From contig NZ_AEEC02000019.1 in NCBI RefSeq assembly GCF_000300975.2, positions 1-64,000 on the forward strand: a stretch of 64,000 nt of DNA. The letters are read 5' to 3'. This DNA is from Herbaspirillum frisingense GSF30. GTDB taxonomy: Bacteria > Pseudomonadota > Gammaproteobacteria > Burkholderiales > Burkholderiaceae_D. Of this stretch, positions 17,626 to 27,484 are shown in pieces (within the stretch, counting starts at the first letter, position 1; every line of letters begins with the position of its first letter). The position numbers were made by a program, and so were the translations under genes. A model generated the notes under the pieces. That model saw only the letters and a list, made by a program, of their open reading frames with translations, was not told the origin of the DNA and did not search any database.

Positions 17626-20600
17626 TCAGGTGCACATCGGCAGCGGTTTCTTGGCCTGCTTGCGATCGCCACCCTCATCGCCGAAATTGTCGGCGGTGCC
17701 GCCCACGGTCTGGCCGTTGGCATTGTTCTGCTGCAGGACATCACCGGTATGGTAGGCCGCCGAATCCGAGAGCTGCGCATTGTTCAGCGTAGCCTGCAGG
17801 TTCTGGCTCTGCTGGTTCTGCTGCTGCTGCACCGCCTGCGCAGTCTGGCTGTTGGCCGAGCTGCTACTGGTGCTGATACTGCTGGCCGCCACCGGCGTAC
17901 GGGTACCGTTGGCGTCGGTGATGGTCACCCCTTGCGCATAGCCGATCACCGCGCCGGAATCCACCGACAGCAGCGCCACGCCCGGCGGCGAGGTGGAGAT
18001 GTTGGCATTGATGGTCATCGAATCACCGGCCGAGAGCGTGATGTTGCCGCCGGTGGAGACCAGCACGCCATTGACGGTCAGCGTATCGTTGCTGCCCGAC
18101 GAGGCCCCGGCAGTCAGCGTGATACTGCCGGTGGCGCTCACCCCGCCCGAACCGATGGTCAGCGGGCTATGCGTGACCAGGCTCACGGATCCGTTGGAAC
18201 TCTTGACCTGGCCGGTGGTGTTGATGCCCAGCAGCGACAGCTTGCTGGCCGCGCTGGTGACCGTGCCATTGGCGCTGGTGGGCAGACTGCCGAGGAAATC
18301 GGCATTGCTGCCGATGGCCGTGGTCTGCGCACCGCCCGTATTGTCGATGCTGATATTGCCGCGCGTGGTGTTCACGCCATTGATGCTGACCACGCTGGCG
18401 TCGCTGGTATTGAGCGAATTGGTGAGGCTGATGTCACCCGTGCCGTTGTTGTTGGCCGCGAAGCCCGCCACCTGGTTACCCGAATTGCTGAGCTTGATGC
18501 CGGTGGTGGCCGCCGCGATCAACTGCCGCGTCACCCGCAGCGAAGTACCGCTGTTCTGGCTGACGTTGCCGCTCTGCGCTTCCAGTACCAGGTTGTTGGC
18601 GGTGATATTGCCCACGGCCAGAGCGCCGCTGGCCTGCGACAACGCTGCGTCGGCCAGGGTCAGGTTGCCACCGGTCTGGGTAAAGCCTTCGGCCACCACC
18701 AGGCGCGAGCCGGTATTGCCGGTCACGGTGCCGTTGGAGACGGTCAGGTTGGACAGGCGGACATCGCCACCCAGTGTCAGGTTACCGGCGGTCAGATTGA
18801 CCGTCATGCCGGACTGCGAGGCATTGGCGATGGTCACGCTGCCCTTCAGGAGCGTGGTCTCCCCCTCGATCATGTCAGTACCGCCGATGTTGAGGGTGCC
18901 ATTGCCGCTGGTGGTGCCATTGAGAATCAGGGCCGTCGTGGCATTGGCAGCCGCCGAACTGCCGACACTGACGTTGGCCGTCCCCTGGATGCTGGCACTG
19001 TTGCGGACCGTCAGGTTGCCGCTCTGCTGATACAGCTGGCCGCCCTGGGCGATCTGCAGGCTGCCGATCACGTCATCCCCGCTGTCATGCCGCAGGCTGG
19101 TGTTGGCCGCGATGATCACGGTATCGATCTGGGTCGGAAGATAGGTGTCGCTGGTGCTCTCCCCCTGGCTGTCGGCCCAGCTGTAGCGGCTGCCCCAACC
19201 ACCCTCGCTGTTAGCCGCGTAGAAGGTCTCGGCGCCCCTGAACTGCAGGCTGAGCGAGCCGCCGTCACCATAGACCGCCTTGATCATCTTCTCGTCGCTA
19301 CCGACTTTGACCACATCGCCAGTCACGTAGCGGAAATAGCTGTCCCCGACGCCGGATTCGCTGAAACCGAAATCGAAGACATCAAAGCTGGCGTTGCTCG
19401 TCGGAACATAGTTGCCGAGCAGTCGTGTCTTGAGGGTACCGTCCAGGTTGACCGAGCTGGTGTTGAGGGTGATGCGGTCATAGCTGCTTGGGCCGGCGAT
19501 GTCGACCAGCATTCTGCCGGCCGCATTCTGCGTGAAACTGTTGGCACTGATGGTGAGGCTGCCCACCATGCCATCGCCACCCGGCGCCAGGGTACCGTTG
19601 TTGATGACCGAACCATTGGCGGTGAGCGTGCCGTTTCCGGAAATGGTGCCGTTGGCCGCATTGGTGATCTGCTTGACACTGATCGTGGCGCCAGCCATGG
19701 TCAGCGTGCCGTTGTTGGTGAAGCTATTATTGCTGCCGCGGATGGCGGTCTGGTTGCCCAGGTTCATCTGACCATTGTTGACCAATCCGTTCGAACCATC
19801 CAGGCTCAGGTTCTGGCCCACGCCGCTGATGTTGAGCGTGCCATTGTTGGTCCAGGTGGCACTACCCGATGCGGTCAGGGCGGTACTGGCTGCATTGAGC
19901 AGTATCTTGCCGTTGGCATTGTTGACCACATCGCCACTGGAGGTGACCGAAGCGCTGGAATTGACGGTGATGGTGCCGTTGTTGCTGATCCCGCCGCTGC
20001 CCACGGACAGGCTGTTGCTGCCACCGGCCAACAGGTTCACGGTGCCATTGTTGTTCACCGAATCGACGTTGAGCTGGCTGCCGCTCATCGTCAATACGCC
20101 GGCACTGCCCAGCTCCAGGGCAGCGGCAGTCAGCAGCCCTCCCGTACCGAGATCGACCGTGCCATTGCTGATGAGCAGATTCCCTTTGCTGGAACCATCC
20201 TTGACGTCCATCGTGCCACCGTTGAGCACGACGCGCGCGTTATTTCCGATGGTCGTCTGGTGACTGGAACTGACCACCGCCACCCTGAAACTGTCCGTCT
20301 GCACTTCCTGGTAGCCGCTTTCGAGGTTCAGGTCCAGCTTGCCCGCCGTGCTGGTGATGTTGGCGTTGATGGTGATGTTGTTGGCCGCCTGCAGCGTCAA
20401 CGTCGCATCGTAATCACTGGTCTTTTCGATGGCGGCGCTGACGGTGATGTTGCCGGCCTGGTCGCCGCCATCCGTGCCTGTCCTCAGGCGCACGCTGGTG
20501 CCGTTGTTGAGCTGGTTGCTGATGGTACTGGCACTGATCTGCGAGCCGTCTTCACCGGAATACACGGCATAGGAGGTGCCACAGCTGCCACCACTGCCGG

Positions 20601-21828
20601 TCAGGGTGCCATTGGCCACCACCTCCAGGTCATATGGATCGATCAGCCAGGTGCCGCCCGAACCGACCGTGGGCACCTTCACCACGTCCAGTTGCTTCAG
20701 GCCCGATGTGTCGACGAAACCGCCCTGCCCCGGCGCGCCGGTGGCCGAGACATCGCCATCGATGAAGGCCTTGTTGCTGGCGAACAGCGTGACGTTGCCG
20801 CCCTTGGTGCCATCGGCGGTGATGCTGGAACTGGCGGTGGTGGTGAGGTCCTGCGAAGCCCGCAGGAAGATGCGACCACCTTCGCGCACCACGCTGGAGG
20901 CGCTGATGACGCCGCTGTTGGTGATCAGGCCCGCAGCCACGCCGATGCGCCCGGCTTCGGCGGTGATGCTGCCCAGGTTGGTGACGTTGCCGGCGCTACC
21001 GGTGACGTTGACCGTCACGCCCGGCGTAGCGGTGTCGGCCAGGGTCACGGTCTGGCCGGCGGCCAGGATCACCTCGCCCTGCGGGCTCTTGATGATGCCG
21101 CTGTTGGAGACACTGCTGCCGATCAGGTAGACGCTGCCACCGGTGGCCGATTCGATCTTGCCCTGGTTGTCCACCAGACCGGCCGTACCCTGCTTGGCGA
21201 AGTTGAGCTTGCCGGCCAGGAAATCACTGTCGCTGATGGCCAGCGAGGTGGCGATGAAACGCGCCGCATCGATGGTACCGCTGGGGCCGATCACCACGCC
21301 GTTGGGGTTGTATAACACCACGGTGCCGGTGGCGGACAGCTTGCCGTAGATCTGCGAGATATCCGCGCCGGTCACCTTGGCCAGCAGTGCTGCCGCTGCA
21401 TTGGGCTGGTTCACGTTGACCGCTGCATCGGCGCCGATGCTGAAGGAGGCGAACTTGGCGATGGCCTGCGGCGAGAGCTGGTTGATGTTGAGCGTGTTGC
21501 CGTTCTGGGTGAAGGTGACATTGCCATTGACCACGCTCCAGCCGTTGGGCAAGGTCCCCGGCGCGGGCGCCGCCGCCAGTACCGGTGCCTGCCACGCACC
21601 GCAGACGGCGGCCGCCGCCAGCGAGATGCGCAGCCCCGGCGCCAGCAGACGCTGCCAGGAGCGACGCAGCAGGCGCGACAGCAATTGCGGCAGCGGCTTG
21701 CTGGGACGCCAGGACAGCGTCAGCTTGCGCCTGCCCACCCGCACCGTGATCGACGGCGGCAGCAATTCGATGGCCGGCTGGACCGGACGTTGCGTGGAAG
21801 CAGAAGCGGAGGTGGATGTCGAAGTCAT
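17626..21828 (-). CDS. TpsA exoprotein with filamentous haemagglutinin N-terminal domain
   Basis: Secreted beta-helix protein of 1400 residues. It has a long signal region (1-86) with a basic n-region and a hydrophobic stretch ending VLAAAPAPG. The TPS/haemagglutination activity domain (about 90-330) contains the diagnostic NPNG at 174-177 in VLYNPNGVVIG. The remainder is a low-Cys passenger rich in NNGTL-like and SGNGTL-like repeats, consistent with a beta-helix. The C-terminus is Gln/Asn/Ser-rich and ends in a Cys two residues from the end, a pattern seen in other TpsA proteins. Its start lies one base after the stop of the partner transporter. The role is likely adhesion or biofilm; that is inference. 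Confidence 0.93.
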   Translation of the reverse strand: MTSTSTSASASTQRPVQPAIELLPPSITVRVGRRKLTLSWRPSKPLPQLLSRLLRRSWQRLLAPGLRISLAAAAVCGAWQAPVLAAAPAPGTLPNGWSVVNGNVTFTQNGNTLNINQLSPQAIAKFASFSIGADAAVNVNQPNAAAALLAKVTGADISQIYGKLSATGTVVLYNPNGVVIGPSGTIDAARFIATSLAISDSDFLAGKLNFAKQGTAGLVDNQGKIESATGGSVYLIGSSVSNSGIIKSPQGEVILAAGQTVTLADTATPGVTVNVTGSAGNVTNLGSITAEAGRIGVAAGLITNSGVISASSVVREGGRIFLRASQDLTTTASSSITADGTKGGNVTLFASNKAFIDGDVSATGAPGQGGFVDTSGLKQLDVVKVPTVGSGGTWLIDPYDLEVVANGTLTGSGGSCGTSYAVYSGEDGSQISASTISNQLNNGTSVRLRTGTDGGDQAGNITVSAAIEKTSDYDATLTLQAANNITINANITSTAGKLDLNLESGYQEVQTDSFRVAVVSSSHQTTIGNNARVVLNGGTMDVKDGSSKGNLLISNGTVDLGTGGLLTAAALELGSAGVLTMSGSQLNVDSVNNNGTVNLLAGGSNSLSVGSGGISNNGTITVNSSASVTSSGDVVNNANGKILLNAASTALTASGSATWTNNGTLNISGVGQNLSLDGSNGLVNNGQMNLGNQTAIRGSNNSFTNNGTLTMAGATISVKQITNAANGTISGNGTLTANGSVINNGTLAPGGDGMVGSLTISANSFTQNAAGRMLVDIAGPSSYDRITLNTSSVNLDGTLKTRLLGNYVPTSNASFDVFDFGFSESGVGDSYFRYVTGDVVKVGSDEKMIKAVYGDGGSLSLQFRGAETFYAANSEGGWGSRYSWADSQGESTSDTYLPTQIDTVIIAANTSLRHDSGDDVIGSLQIAQGGQLYQQSGNLTVRNSASIQGTANVSVGSSAAANATTALILNGTTSGNGTLNIGGTDMIEGETTLLKGSVTIANASQSGMTVNLTAGNLTLGGDVRLSNLTVSNGTVTGNTGSRLVVAEGFTQTGGNLTLADAALSQASGALAVGNITANNLVLEAQSGNVSQNSGTSLRVTRQLIAAATTGIKLSNSGNQVAGFAANNNGTGDISLTNSLNTSDASVVSINGVNTTRGNISIDNTGGAQTTAIGSNADFLGSLPTSANGTVTSAASKLSLLGINTTGQVKSSNGSVSLVTHSPLTIGSGGVSATGSITLTAGASSGSNDTLTVNGVLVSTGGNITLSAGDSMTINANISTSPPGVALLSVDSGAVIGYAQGVTITDANGTRTPVAASSISTSSSSANSQTAQAVQQQQNQQSQNLQATLNNAQLSDSAAYHTGDVLQQNNANGQTVGGTADNFGDEGGDRKQAKKPLPMCT

Positions 21829-21829
21829 G

Positions 21830-23506
21830 TCAGAACCCCAGGATTGCGCTCAGATGGGCGTTGAGATCGCCGCGTTGTTCGGTCACCGAATTGCCATTGA
21901 GCAGTACGCGCGCCACGTCCAGGCGCAGGCTGAAATCACGGCCCAGGGTGTAACGGACGCCGGCACCGAAGCTGGCCAGCGTCACGGTGGAAGGCAGCGT
22001 GGAAGCGGACGTCACGTTGTTATTGGCACCCCGGCCGGCATCGAAGAAGGCCAGCAGGCGCATGTTCCCGCGCACCTCCTGCTTGGCCAGCAGGTCGGGC
22101 GTATAGACTTCGCTGTTGAGGACCACGCCACTGTCGGCGGCCACTGCACGTTCGGTAAAGCCGCGCACGGTATTGGCACCCGCCATGCCGAACTGCTCCA
22201 CTGGCGGCAGGGCGTGCGGTGAAATCTGCAGGGCGCTGGCCAGGCGCACCTGCCAGTCGTTCTCGAAGCCCTTGAACCAGGACGCGCCGCCACGGATGGC
22301 GATGAAATTGTCCATCGACCGGCGCGAGCCGGTGAAGAGCGAATAGCGGTCCGTCACATTCAGGCTATCGTTGCGCCGTGCCTGGCCGGTAGCCAGGTTG
22401 CGGGCGATGCCCAGGTTGTAGTCGATGATCTGGCCCACGCTCTGGCGCTGCGCGCTGTAGCTGACCGACAGCGGCAGGGTGGAATAAGGCACGCAGGTGT
22501 TGATGTTGGCGCCATTGAGCAGACCGCCGGCGATGGCGCAGGACGACTCGACCTTCTTGTAGTCCGCCCCGAAGACCAGCTTGCTGCTCCACTCCCCGCT
22601 GCGGGCAAAGAAGTGGTTCCAGCGCAGTGCATAGACTTCGCCACGGCCGGTGATGTTGAGGGTGGAATTGAGCGCCAGCGTCTGACCCGAGCTGACGTTG
22701 GATTTACCGTAGATGAAATCCAGGCTGTCACCCAGCGCATACAGCGGCACCCGGTAACCCAGCGAATACAGGTCCACCTTGGCGCCCGAGGGCGAGTCCG
22801 GCGAGGTGGTGTAGGCCACCGTGGCCACATGATCGCGGTTGAACAGGTTGGAGTGCTGCAGGGCGACGCCGGTACGCCAGCGGCCGGTATCGCCGCTGCC
22901 GGTGTTATCGACGTTGAGCAACAGGCGCAGCGGATTTTCATCCTTGACGCCGACGGCGGCATCGATCTGGTTGCTGGTCTCGGAAGCCGTCAGGTTGACG
23001 TTGATCTGCTTGCCCGGATTGTCGTTGGCCAGTTGCACCGACTCCGAAATGCGGCGCAGGTTGGGGGCGCTGCCCTCGCGCAGGTCGGGAATGCTGGCGC
23101 GGATGTTCTGTTCGCTGAAGTAACGGTTGTCGCTCACCACCACCTTGCCGATGACCGCCTCGACCACCTGCAGGCGTACCACGCCGCCGGTCAGTTCCTG
23201 TTCCGGTACGCTGACCTGGACGGCGCTGTAACCGGCACTGCGGTAGGCGTTTTCCAGTGCCTCCAGGGCCTGCTGGATATCGCCGTAGACCCGGCCCGGG
23301 CCGGTGAAAGGCGCCACGACGGCATCGATGCGGGACTGCGACAAGAGGCTGTTGCCTTGCACGTCATAGCGGCGGATATCGAAGCGCTCATCCCTGGGCG
23401 CCGACATGGCCACACCCGGCGCGGGCGTGGCCGTTTGCGCCATGGCACCCGCGGCTGCGCCCAGCAGCGCCATCCCCATTACATAATGCGGCAAGCATCG
23501 TTTCAT
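21830..23506 (-). CDS. TpsB outer-membrane transporter (ShlB/FhaC/HecB family)
   Basis: Omp85-superfamily two-partner secretion transporter of 558 residues. It has a signal peptide cleaved after about Ala23 (AMA-Q), two POTRA domains (about 42-117 and 118-195) and a 16-strand barrel. The conserved L6 motif VRGF is at 447-450 in GANTVRGFTERA. It ends with Phe, as expected for a barrel protein. The frame extends to 23683, but that extension is Arg/Cys-rich and not signal-like, so I start at ATG 23506 (an in-frame ATG at 23521 is possible). It exports the adjacent TpsA. Confidence 0.93.
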   Translation of the reverse strand: MKRCLPHYVMGMALLGAAAGAMAQTATPAPGVAMSAPRDERFDIRRYDVQGNSLLSQSRIDAVVAPFTGPGRVYGDIQQALEALENAYRSAGYSAVQVSVPEQELTGGVVRLQVVEAVIGKVVVSDNRYFSEQNIRASIPDLREGSAPNLRRISESVQLANDNPGKQINVNLTASETSNQIDAAVGVKDENPLRLLLNVDNTGSGDTGRWRTGVALQHSNLFNRDHVATVAYTTSPDSPSGAKVDLYSLGYRVPLYALGDSLDFIYGKSNVSSGQTLALNSTLNITGRGEVYALRWNHFFARSGEWSSKLVFGADYKKVESSCAIAGGLLNGANINTCVPYSTLPLSVSYSAQRQSVGQIIDYNLGIARNLATGQARRNDSLNVTDRYSLFTGSRRSMDNFIAIRGGASWFKGFENDWQVRLASALQISPHALPPVEQFGMAGANTVRGFTERAVAADSGVVLNSEVYTPDLLAKQEVRGNMRLLAFFDAGRGANNNVTSASTLPSTVTLASFGAGVRYTLGRDFSLRLDVARVLLNGNSVTEQRGDLNAHLSAILGF

Positions 23507-24090
23507 CGTCTCAACAGCCATGCCTGCGGCAAGGCTCTCCCTGTTTTCTTGTTTGCGATGTGCATCGCCCGCGCGACGCACCCCTGCTCCCTCCCGCCAT
23601 GTCCTTACACCACTGATCACCCCGATCAATGGTGCAGGCGCGCAGGCACGCGCCCGTGGACGACACGACGATGCCCTGTCCACGGCGATGACGCCCCACA
23701 GCGAAATACGAATACGAGAAGGAACCCCTGAAGCAGAATCATCCGGACACCGATGTTCCCCTTCTTGCGGGAGGGATGGATCGCTGCCGGATACGCTGCC
23801 GCCTTTCCAGGCGGCACCGCTTATTGATGCTTGTAAAGTATACTGACTAGTCCTGACCGAGTCGACAATAATCGTCGTTTAACCGCCTCCAGTGGGCGTT
23901 TGCGCCACTTTTAGCCGAAACAAATTTCCACACGGAAATGAATTTCCCCGGCCAGATGTAAAGAATTTCAAGCCGCCTCAGGGGGTGAGAGCAACTGTCC
24001 ATTGCACCTTCAAATCCGGTTCGCACCCCACCCGACAACGACCGCCAGGATGCCATGGTCACCCCGGATGTCGTCGTCCTTCAGGCGCGT
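23507..24090. other. 584-base intergenic region between adenylate cyclase and tpsB
   Basis: No gene supported. It contains ATTTCC-acac-GGAAAT (near 23926-23941) followed by a further ATTTCC, a possible operator. On the minus strand TATACT near 23838-23843 could be a -10 box for tpsB with a leader of about 320 bases. The length argues that tpsBA-fecR has its own promoter separate from the cyclase gene. Confidence 0.4.
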
Positions 24091-26364
24091 CTATTTGGTC
24101 TCGAAGGTGGTCACGCCATCCCAGTCTGCTGCCGGCGGCGTGACACGATAGTGGGCGATGCGCTCCAGGTAGAGCGTGTACAGACCACGCGGCTTCTCCT
24201 GCTGCAGGGCCAGCAAGGCGGGCTCGGCCTCGTCCCAGCGTTGGGCGCGCACCAGCGCCAGTGCCGCATGCCAGCGTTCGACCTCGGCGCGCAGGACGGC
24301 GTCGAGTTCGTTTTCCGGTGCCAGCGGTTCATAGATGGGGACCGGCTCGTTCTTGCCCTTGACCCGCACCCGGTCCAGCTCGCGGTAGGCGAACTGCGGC
24401 GCCGCCTGGCGCGTGGCCTGGCCCACCAGCACGCCCACGCCATAGACCTTGGTGATCGATTCCAGCCGCGAGGACAGGTTCACCGCGTCGCCCATGACGG
24501 TATACGCCTTGCGGATCTTCGAGCCCATGTCGCCCACGCGCATCTGCCCGCTGTTGAGGCCGATACCGATCTTCAGCGGCGGCCAGTTGCGACGGATGAA
24601 TTCCTCGTTGAGCAGCAGCGTGGTCTGCTGCATCTTCAGCGCCGTGGCGACCGCCCGGGCGGCGTGGTCGGGCAGTTCCAGGGGCGCGCCCCAGAAGGCC
24701 ATGACGGCGTCGCCGATGTACTTGTCCAGGGTGCCGCGATTGCCGCGGATGTCTTCCGACATCGCCGTGAGATAGACGTTGATGTATTCGCGCAGCTCAT
24801 TGGGCTGCAGGCTCTCGGAGATGGTGGTGAAACCGCGCACGTCGGAAAACATCACGGTCAGCTCGCGGATCTCGCCCTCCATGTTGTAGCTTTCCGGATT
24901 GGCGGCCATTTCGGCCACCAGTTCCGGCGCCACATATTCACCGAACAGGTTGACGATGGCCTTGCGGTTGCGATACTCGAACAGGTAGCCCCAGGCCAGA
25001 TTGCTGATGAACAGCATGGCCACCAGCAGCAGCGCGGTGGCCAGTGGCAACACCATGCCGGCACTGTCGTAGAGCCAGAAGTTGAGCCCGCCCAGGGCAG
25101 CCGCTGCCCCCACGGTGAGCAGCATCGATGCCAGCGGACCCAGCATCGGCAACAGCAGACCCAGCAGCAGGCCCACCAGCAGCACCTGCAGGGCATCGTA
25201 ACCCTGCGCGAAATCGGGCCGGGCCTTGAAATCATCATCGATGATGGAGGCGATCAGGTTGGCATGGATTTCCACCCCCGGATAGACCGGGTTGACCGGC
25301 GTGGCCCGCAGGTCGTTCAAGCCCGGCACGGTGGTGCCGACCAGCATGATGCGGCCATCCAGCTGGTCATGCGGATAGGTGCCGCGGATCACGTCCACTG
25401 CCGGCACGTAGCGGAAGGCGCCGCCCTTGGGGCCGCCCGCGCCGCGATAGGTGACCAGCGTGGTCAGGTGCCGCTCCACCGGGATGAACAGGGGCTGCGG
25501 CCTGGCTTCCACGGCAATGCCGGCCAGTGCGCCATAGTCGCGCAACTGCCCCTCGAACAGCACATCCTGGCGCTGCAGGAAGACCGGCTTGATGCGCCTG
25601 CCACCCAGCGCCACGCGCGAGGTCGCCAGTGCCAGCGATTCGTAGAAATGATCACCCACCTGCGCAATGAGCGGCACGGCGCGGATCAGGCCGTCGTCAT
25701 CCGGGATGGGATTGAAGAAGCCGCCCGCGCGGGCCGCTGCCTGTAACTGCGGCAGATTGGCGCCGTAGGCCTGCCAGTGGGTCACATCCAGTGCACGACC
25801 GCCCAGGTCGGCCACGCTGAAGGCCGGCGGTGGCAACTGCCCCTTGGCAATGGCACCCGACTCATTGGAGAGGTTGTAGCCCATCACCACCGGTTGTCCC
25901 TGCAGGGCCTCGGCCAGGCGGGCGTCGTAGTCCATCTGCGGCTTGAGCACCTGCAGCTGTCGCGCCAGCTGCGGCACATCCTTCAGCGGTCCCTGCGCCA
26001 GCTGTTCCAGGCGACCATAACCGGAGCTGGTATCAGGCTCGGCGAACACCACGTCAAAGCCCACCGATTGCGCCTGGTAGGTCTGCGTCATCTGCCGCAC
26101 CAGTTGCGCCACCACGTCCCGGCTCCAGGGCCAGCGGCCGATCTCGGCGATGCTTTTCTCGTCGATGTCGATGATGACGATGCGCGGGTCCAGATCGGGC
26201 TTGGCCACCCGCATGCGCAAGTCATAGAAGAACAGGTCCAGTCGCTCCACCAGGCGGTTGGGCAGCATGCCCATGACCTGAGCACCCGCCACGCCGGTCA
26301 GTACCAGCGCCAGCAACCAGCGCGCCCAGTATTTGCCAAAGGCGGTACGCAAACGACGCAGCAT
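24091..26364 (-). CDS. CHASE2-domain adenylate/guanylate cyclase
   Basis: Membrane class III nucleotide cyclase of 757 residues. It has an N-terminal membrane segment and an extracytoplasmic CHASE2 sensor domain (about 35-360; YVPAVDVIRGTYPHDQLDGRIMLVGTT ... PVYPGVEIHANLI). About three further helices (365-440) and a cyclase domain (about 490-670) follow. Metal-binding Asp508 lies in FSDVRGFTT; LDKYIGDAVMAFWG supplies Asp552 and the substrate-contact Lys548. A GGGGGAAAG ribosome site precedes the ATG at 26364; the longer frame to 26502 lacks one. It is upstream of tpsBA-fecR on the same strand, with the cyclic-nucleotide phosphodiesterase at the far end. Adenylate rather than guanylate cyclase is likely but not proven by sequence. 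Confidence 0.9.
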   Translation of the reverse strand: MLRRLRTAFGKYWARWLLALVLTGVAGAQVMGMLPNRLVERLDLFFYDLRMRVAKPDLDPRIVIIDIDEKSIAEIGRWPWSRDVVAQLVRQMTQTYQAQSVGFDVVFAEPDTSSGYGRLEQLAQGPLKDVPQLARQLQVLKPQMDYDARLAEALQGQPVVMGYNLSNESGAIAKGQLPPPAFSVADLGGRALDVTHWQAYGANLPQLQAAARAGGFFNPIPDDDGLIRAVPLIAQVGDHFYESLALATSRVALGGRRIKPVFLQRQDVLFEGQLRDYGALAGIAVEARPQPLFIPVERHLTTLVTYRGAGGPKGGAFRYVPAVDVIRGTYPHDQLDGRIMLVGTTVPGLNDLRATPVNPVYPGVEIHANLIASIIDDDFKARPDFAQGYDALQVLLVGLLLGLLLPMLGPLASMLLTVGAAAALGGLNFWLYDSAGMVLPLATALLLVAMLFISNLAWGYLFEYRNRKAIVNLFGEYVAPELVAEMAANPESYNMEGEIRELTVMFSDVRGFTTISESLQPNELREYINVYLTAMSEDIRGNRGTLDKYIGDAVMAFWGAPLELPDHAARAVATALKMQQTTLLLNEEFIRRNWPPLKIGIGLNSGQMRVGDMGSKIRKAYTVMGDAVNLSSRLESITKVYGVGVLVGQATRQAAPQFAYRELDRVRVKGKNEPVPIYEPLAPENELDAVLRAEVERWHAALALVRAQRWDEAEPALLALQQEKPRGLYTLYLERIAHYRVTPPAADWDGVTTFETK

Positions 26365-26524
26365 GGACTTTCCCCCGGATTCCCTTTTTGATTGGCTGCG
26401 ATCATGCCAGTAGTTGGACGCCGCCACAATCGGCGCAATGCGGCGATATTGCCTGGCAGCATCAGTAGCTCTCGGCCGGGCATGGATGAGCCCCATTGGC
26501 ACGGCGCGATGAACCGATGGCGAA

Positions 26525-26548
26525 AATGGGTTCTAATGTTTTCCCATT
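26525..26548. promoter_or_regulatory. candidate operator upstream of the aldo/keto reductase
   Basis: AATGGG and CCCATT form a 6-base inverted repeat separated by 12 bases, ending 32 bases before the reductase ATG. It lies in the divergent region shared with the cyclase gene. Confidence 0.35.
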
Positions 26549-26580
26549 CATTCTTTCCACCCCTCTTGCTGGAGCCACAG

Positions 26581-27423
26581 ATGAAGCCCATCCCGCTGAT
26601 CACGCTGCGCAATGGCGCGCAGGTCCCCGTTCTCGGACAAGGTACCTGGAACATGGGCGAATCCCGCGCCGCTGCCGCCACCGAGGTACGCGCCCTGCAG
26701 GCCGGCATCGACTTGGGCCTGACCCTGATCGATACGGCCGAGATGTACGCCGACGGCAATGCCGAGCGCATCGTGGCGCAGGCCATCGCCGGCCGGCGCG
26801 AACAGGTCTATCTGGTCAGCAAGGTCTTGCCGCACAACGCCAGCAAGCGCGGCACCATCGCCGCCTGCGAAGCCAGCCTCAAGCGCCTGGGCACCGGGCA
26901 TATCGATCTCTACCTGCTGCATTGGCGCGGCTCCCATCCACTGGCCGCCACCATCGAAGGCATGCAGGCCCTGGTGGCGCAAGGCAAGATCGGTGGCTGG
27001 GGGGTGAGCAACCTGGATAGCGACGACATCGCGGAATTGCTGGAGCAACCGGAGGGCGAGCACACCCTGTGCAACCAGGTGCTCTACAACCTGTCCCGTC
27101 GCGGCATCGAATACGACCTGCTGCCGCAGGCGCAGGAAAGCGGGATGGCCGTCATGGCCTATTCGCCCATCGAACAGGGCCGCATCCTGAAGAACCCGGC
27201 CTTGCACGCCGTAGCGCAACGTCACGGCGCGACACCGGCACAGGTGGCGCTGGCCTGGGTAGTGCGACAACCGGGCGTGATCGCCATTCCCAAGGCGGCC
27301 GACGTCGCCCACGTCGAGGCCAACCGCGCCTGCCTGGCGCTGGCCCTGGACGAGACCGACCTCAAGGAACTGGACGCCGCCTTTCCGCCGCCCCGCCGCA
27401 AGGTGCCGCTGGCGATGCTGTGA
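26581..27423 (+). CDS. aldo/keto reductase
   Basis: NADPH-dependent aldo/keto reductase of 280 residues with a TIM-barrel pattern. The catalytic tetrad is Asp51 (LIDTAEMY), Tyr56 (MYADG), Lys81 (LVSKVLP) and His114 (LYLLHW). The cofactor-binding region near AIPKAADVAHVEAN is present. GGAG lies 8 bases before the ATG; upstream in-frame codons are non-coding in character. It resembles the YeaE group of methylglyoxal/aldehyde reductases. It stands alone, divergent from the cyclase and convergent with the racemase-like gene. Confidence 0.93.
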   Translation: MKPIPLITLRNGAQVPVLGQGTWNMGESRAAAATEVRALQAGIDLGLTLIDTAEMYADGNAERIVAQAIAGRREQVYLVSKVLPHNASKRGTIAACEASLKRLGTGHIDLYLLHWRGSHPLAATIEGMQALVAQGKIGGWGVSNLDSDDIAELLEQPEGEHTLCNQVLYNLSRRGIEYDLLPQAQESGMAVMAYSPIEQGRILKNPALHAVAQRHGATPAQVALAWVVRQPGVIAIPKAADVAHVEANRACLALALDETDLKELDAAFPPPRRKVPLAML

Positions 27424-27445
27424 GCGCTGCGGCGATCGGGGGCTG

Positions 27446-27484
27446 TCAGGCAATACTCAGGAATACTCAGGCAATAGTCAGGCA
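27446..27484. repeat. short tandem repeat across the racemase-like stop codon
   Basis: Units TCAGGCAATAC (27446), TCAGGAATAC (27457), TCAGGCAATAG (27467) and TCAGGCA (27478) follow one another. The last overlaps the minus-strand stop codon. The array fills most of the gap between two convergent genes. Confidence 0.8.

Noticed and set aside
17749-21315. Long plus-strand open frame opposite tpsA
   Set aside because: Antisense shadow of a repetitive gene; the minus strand has an intact TPS domain and a partner transporter.
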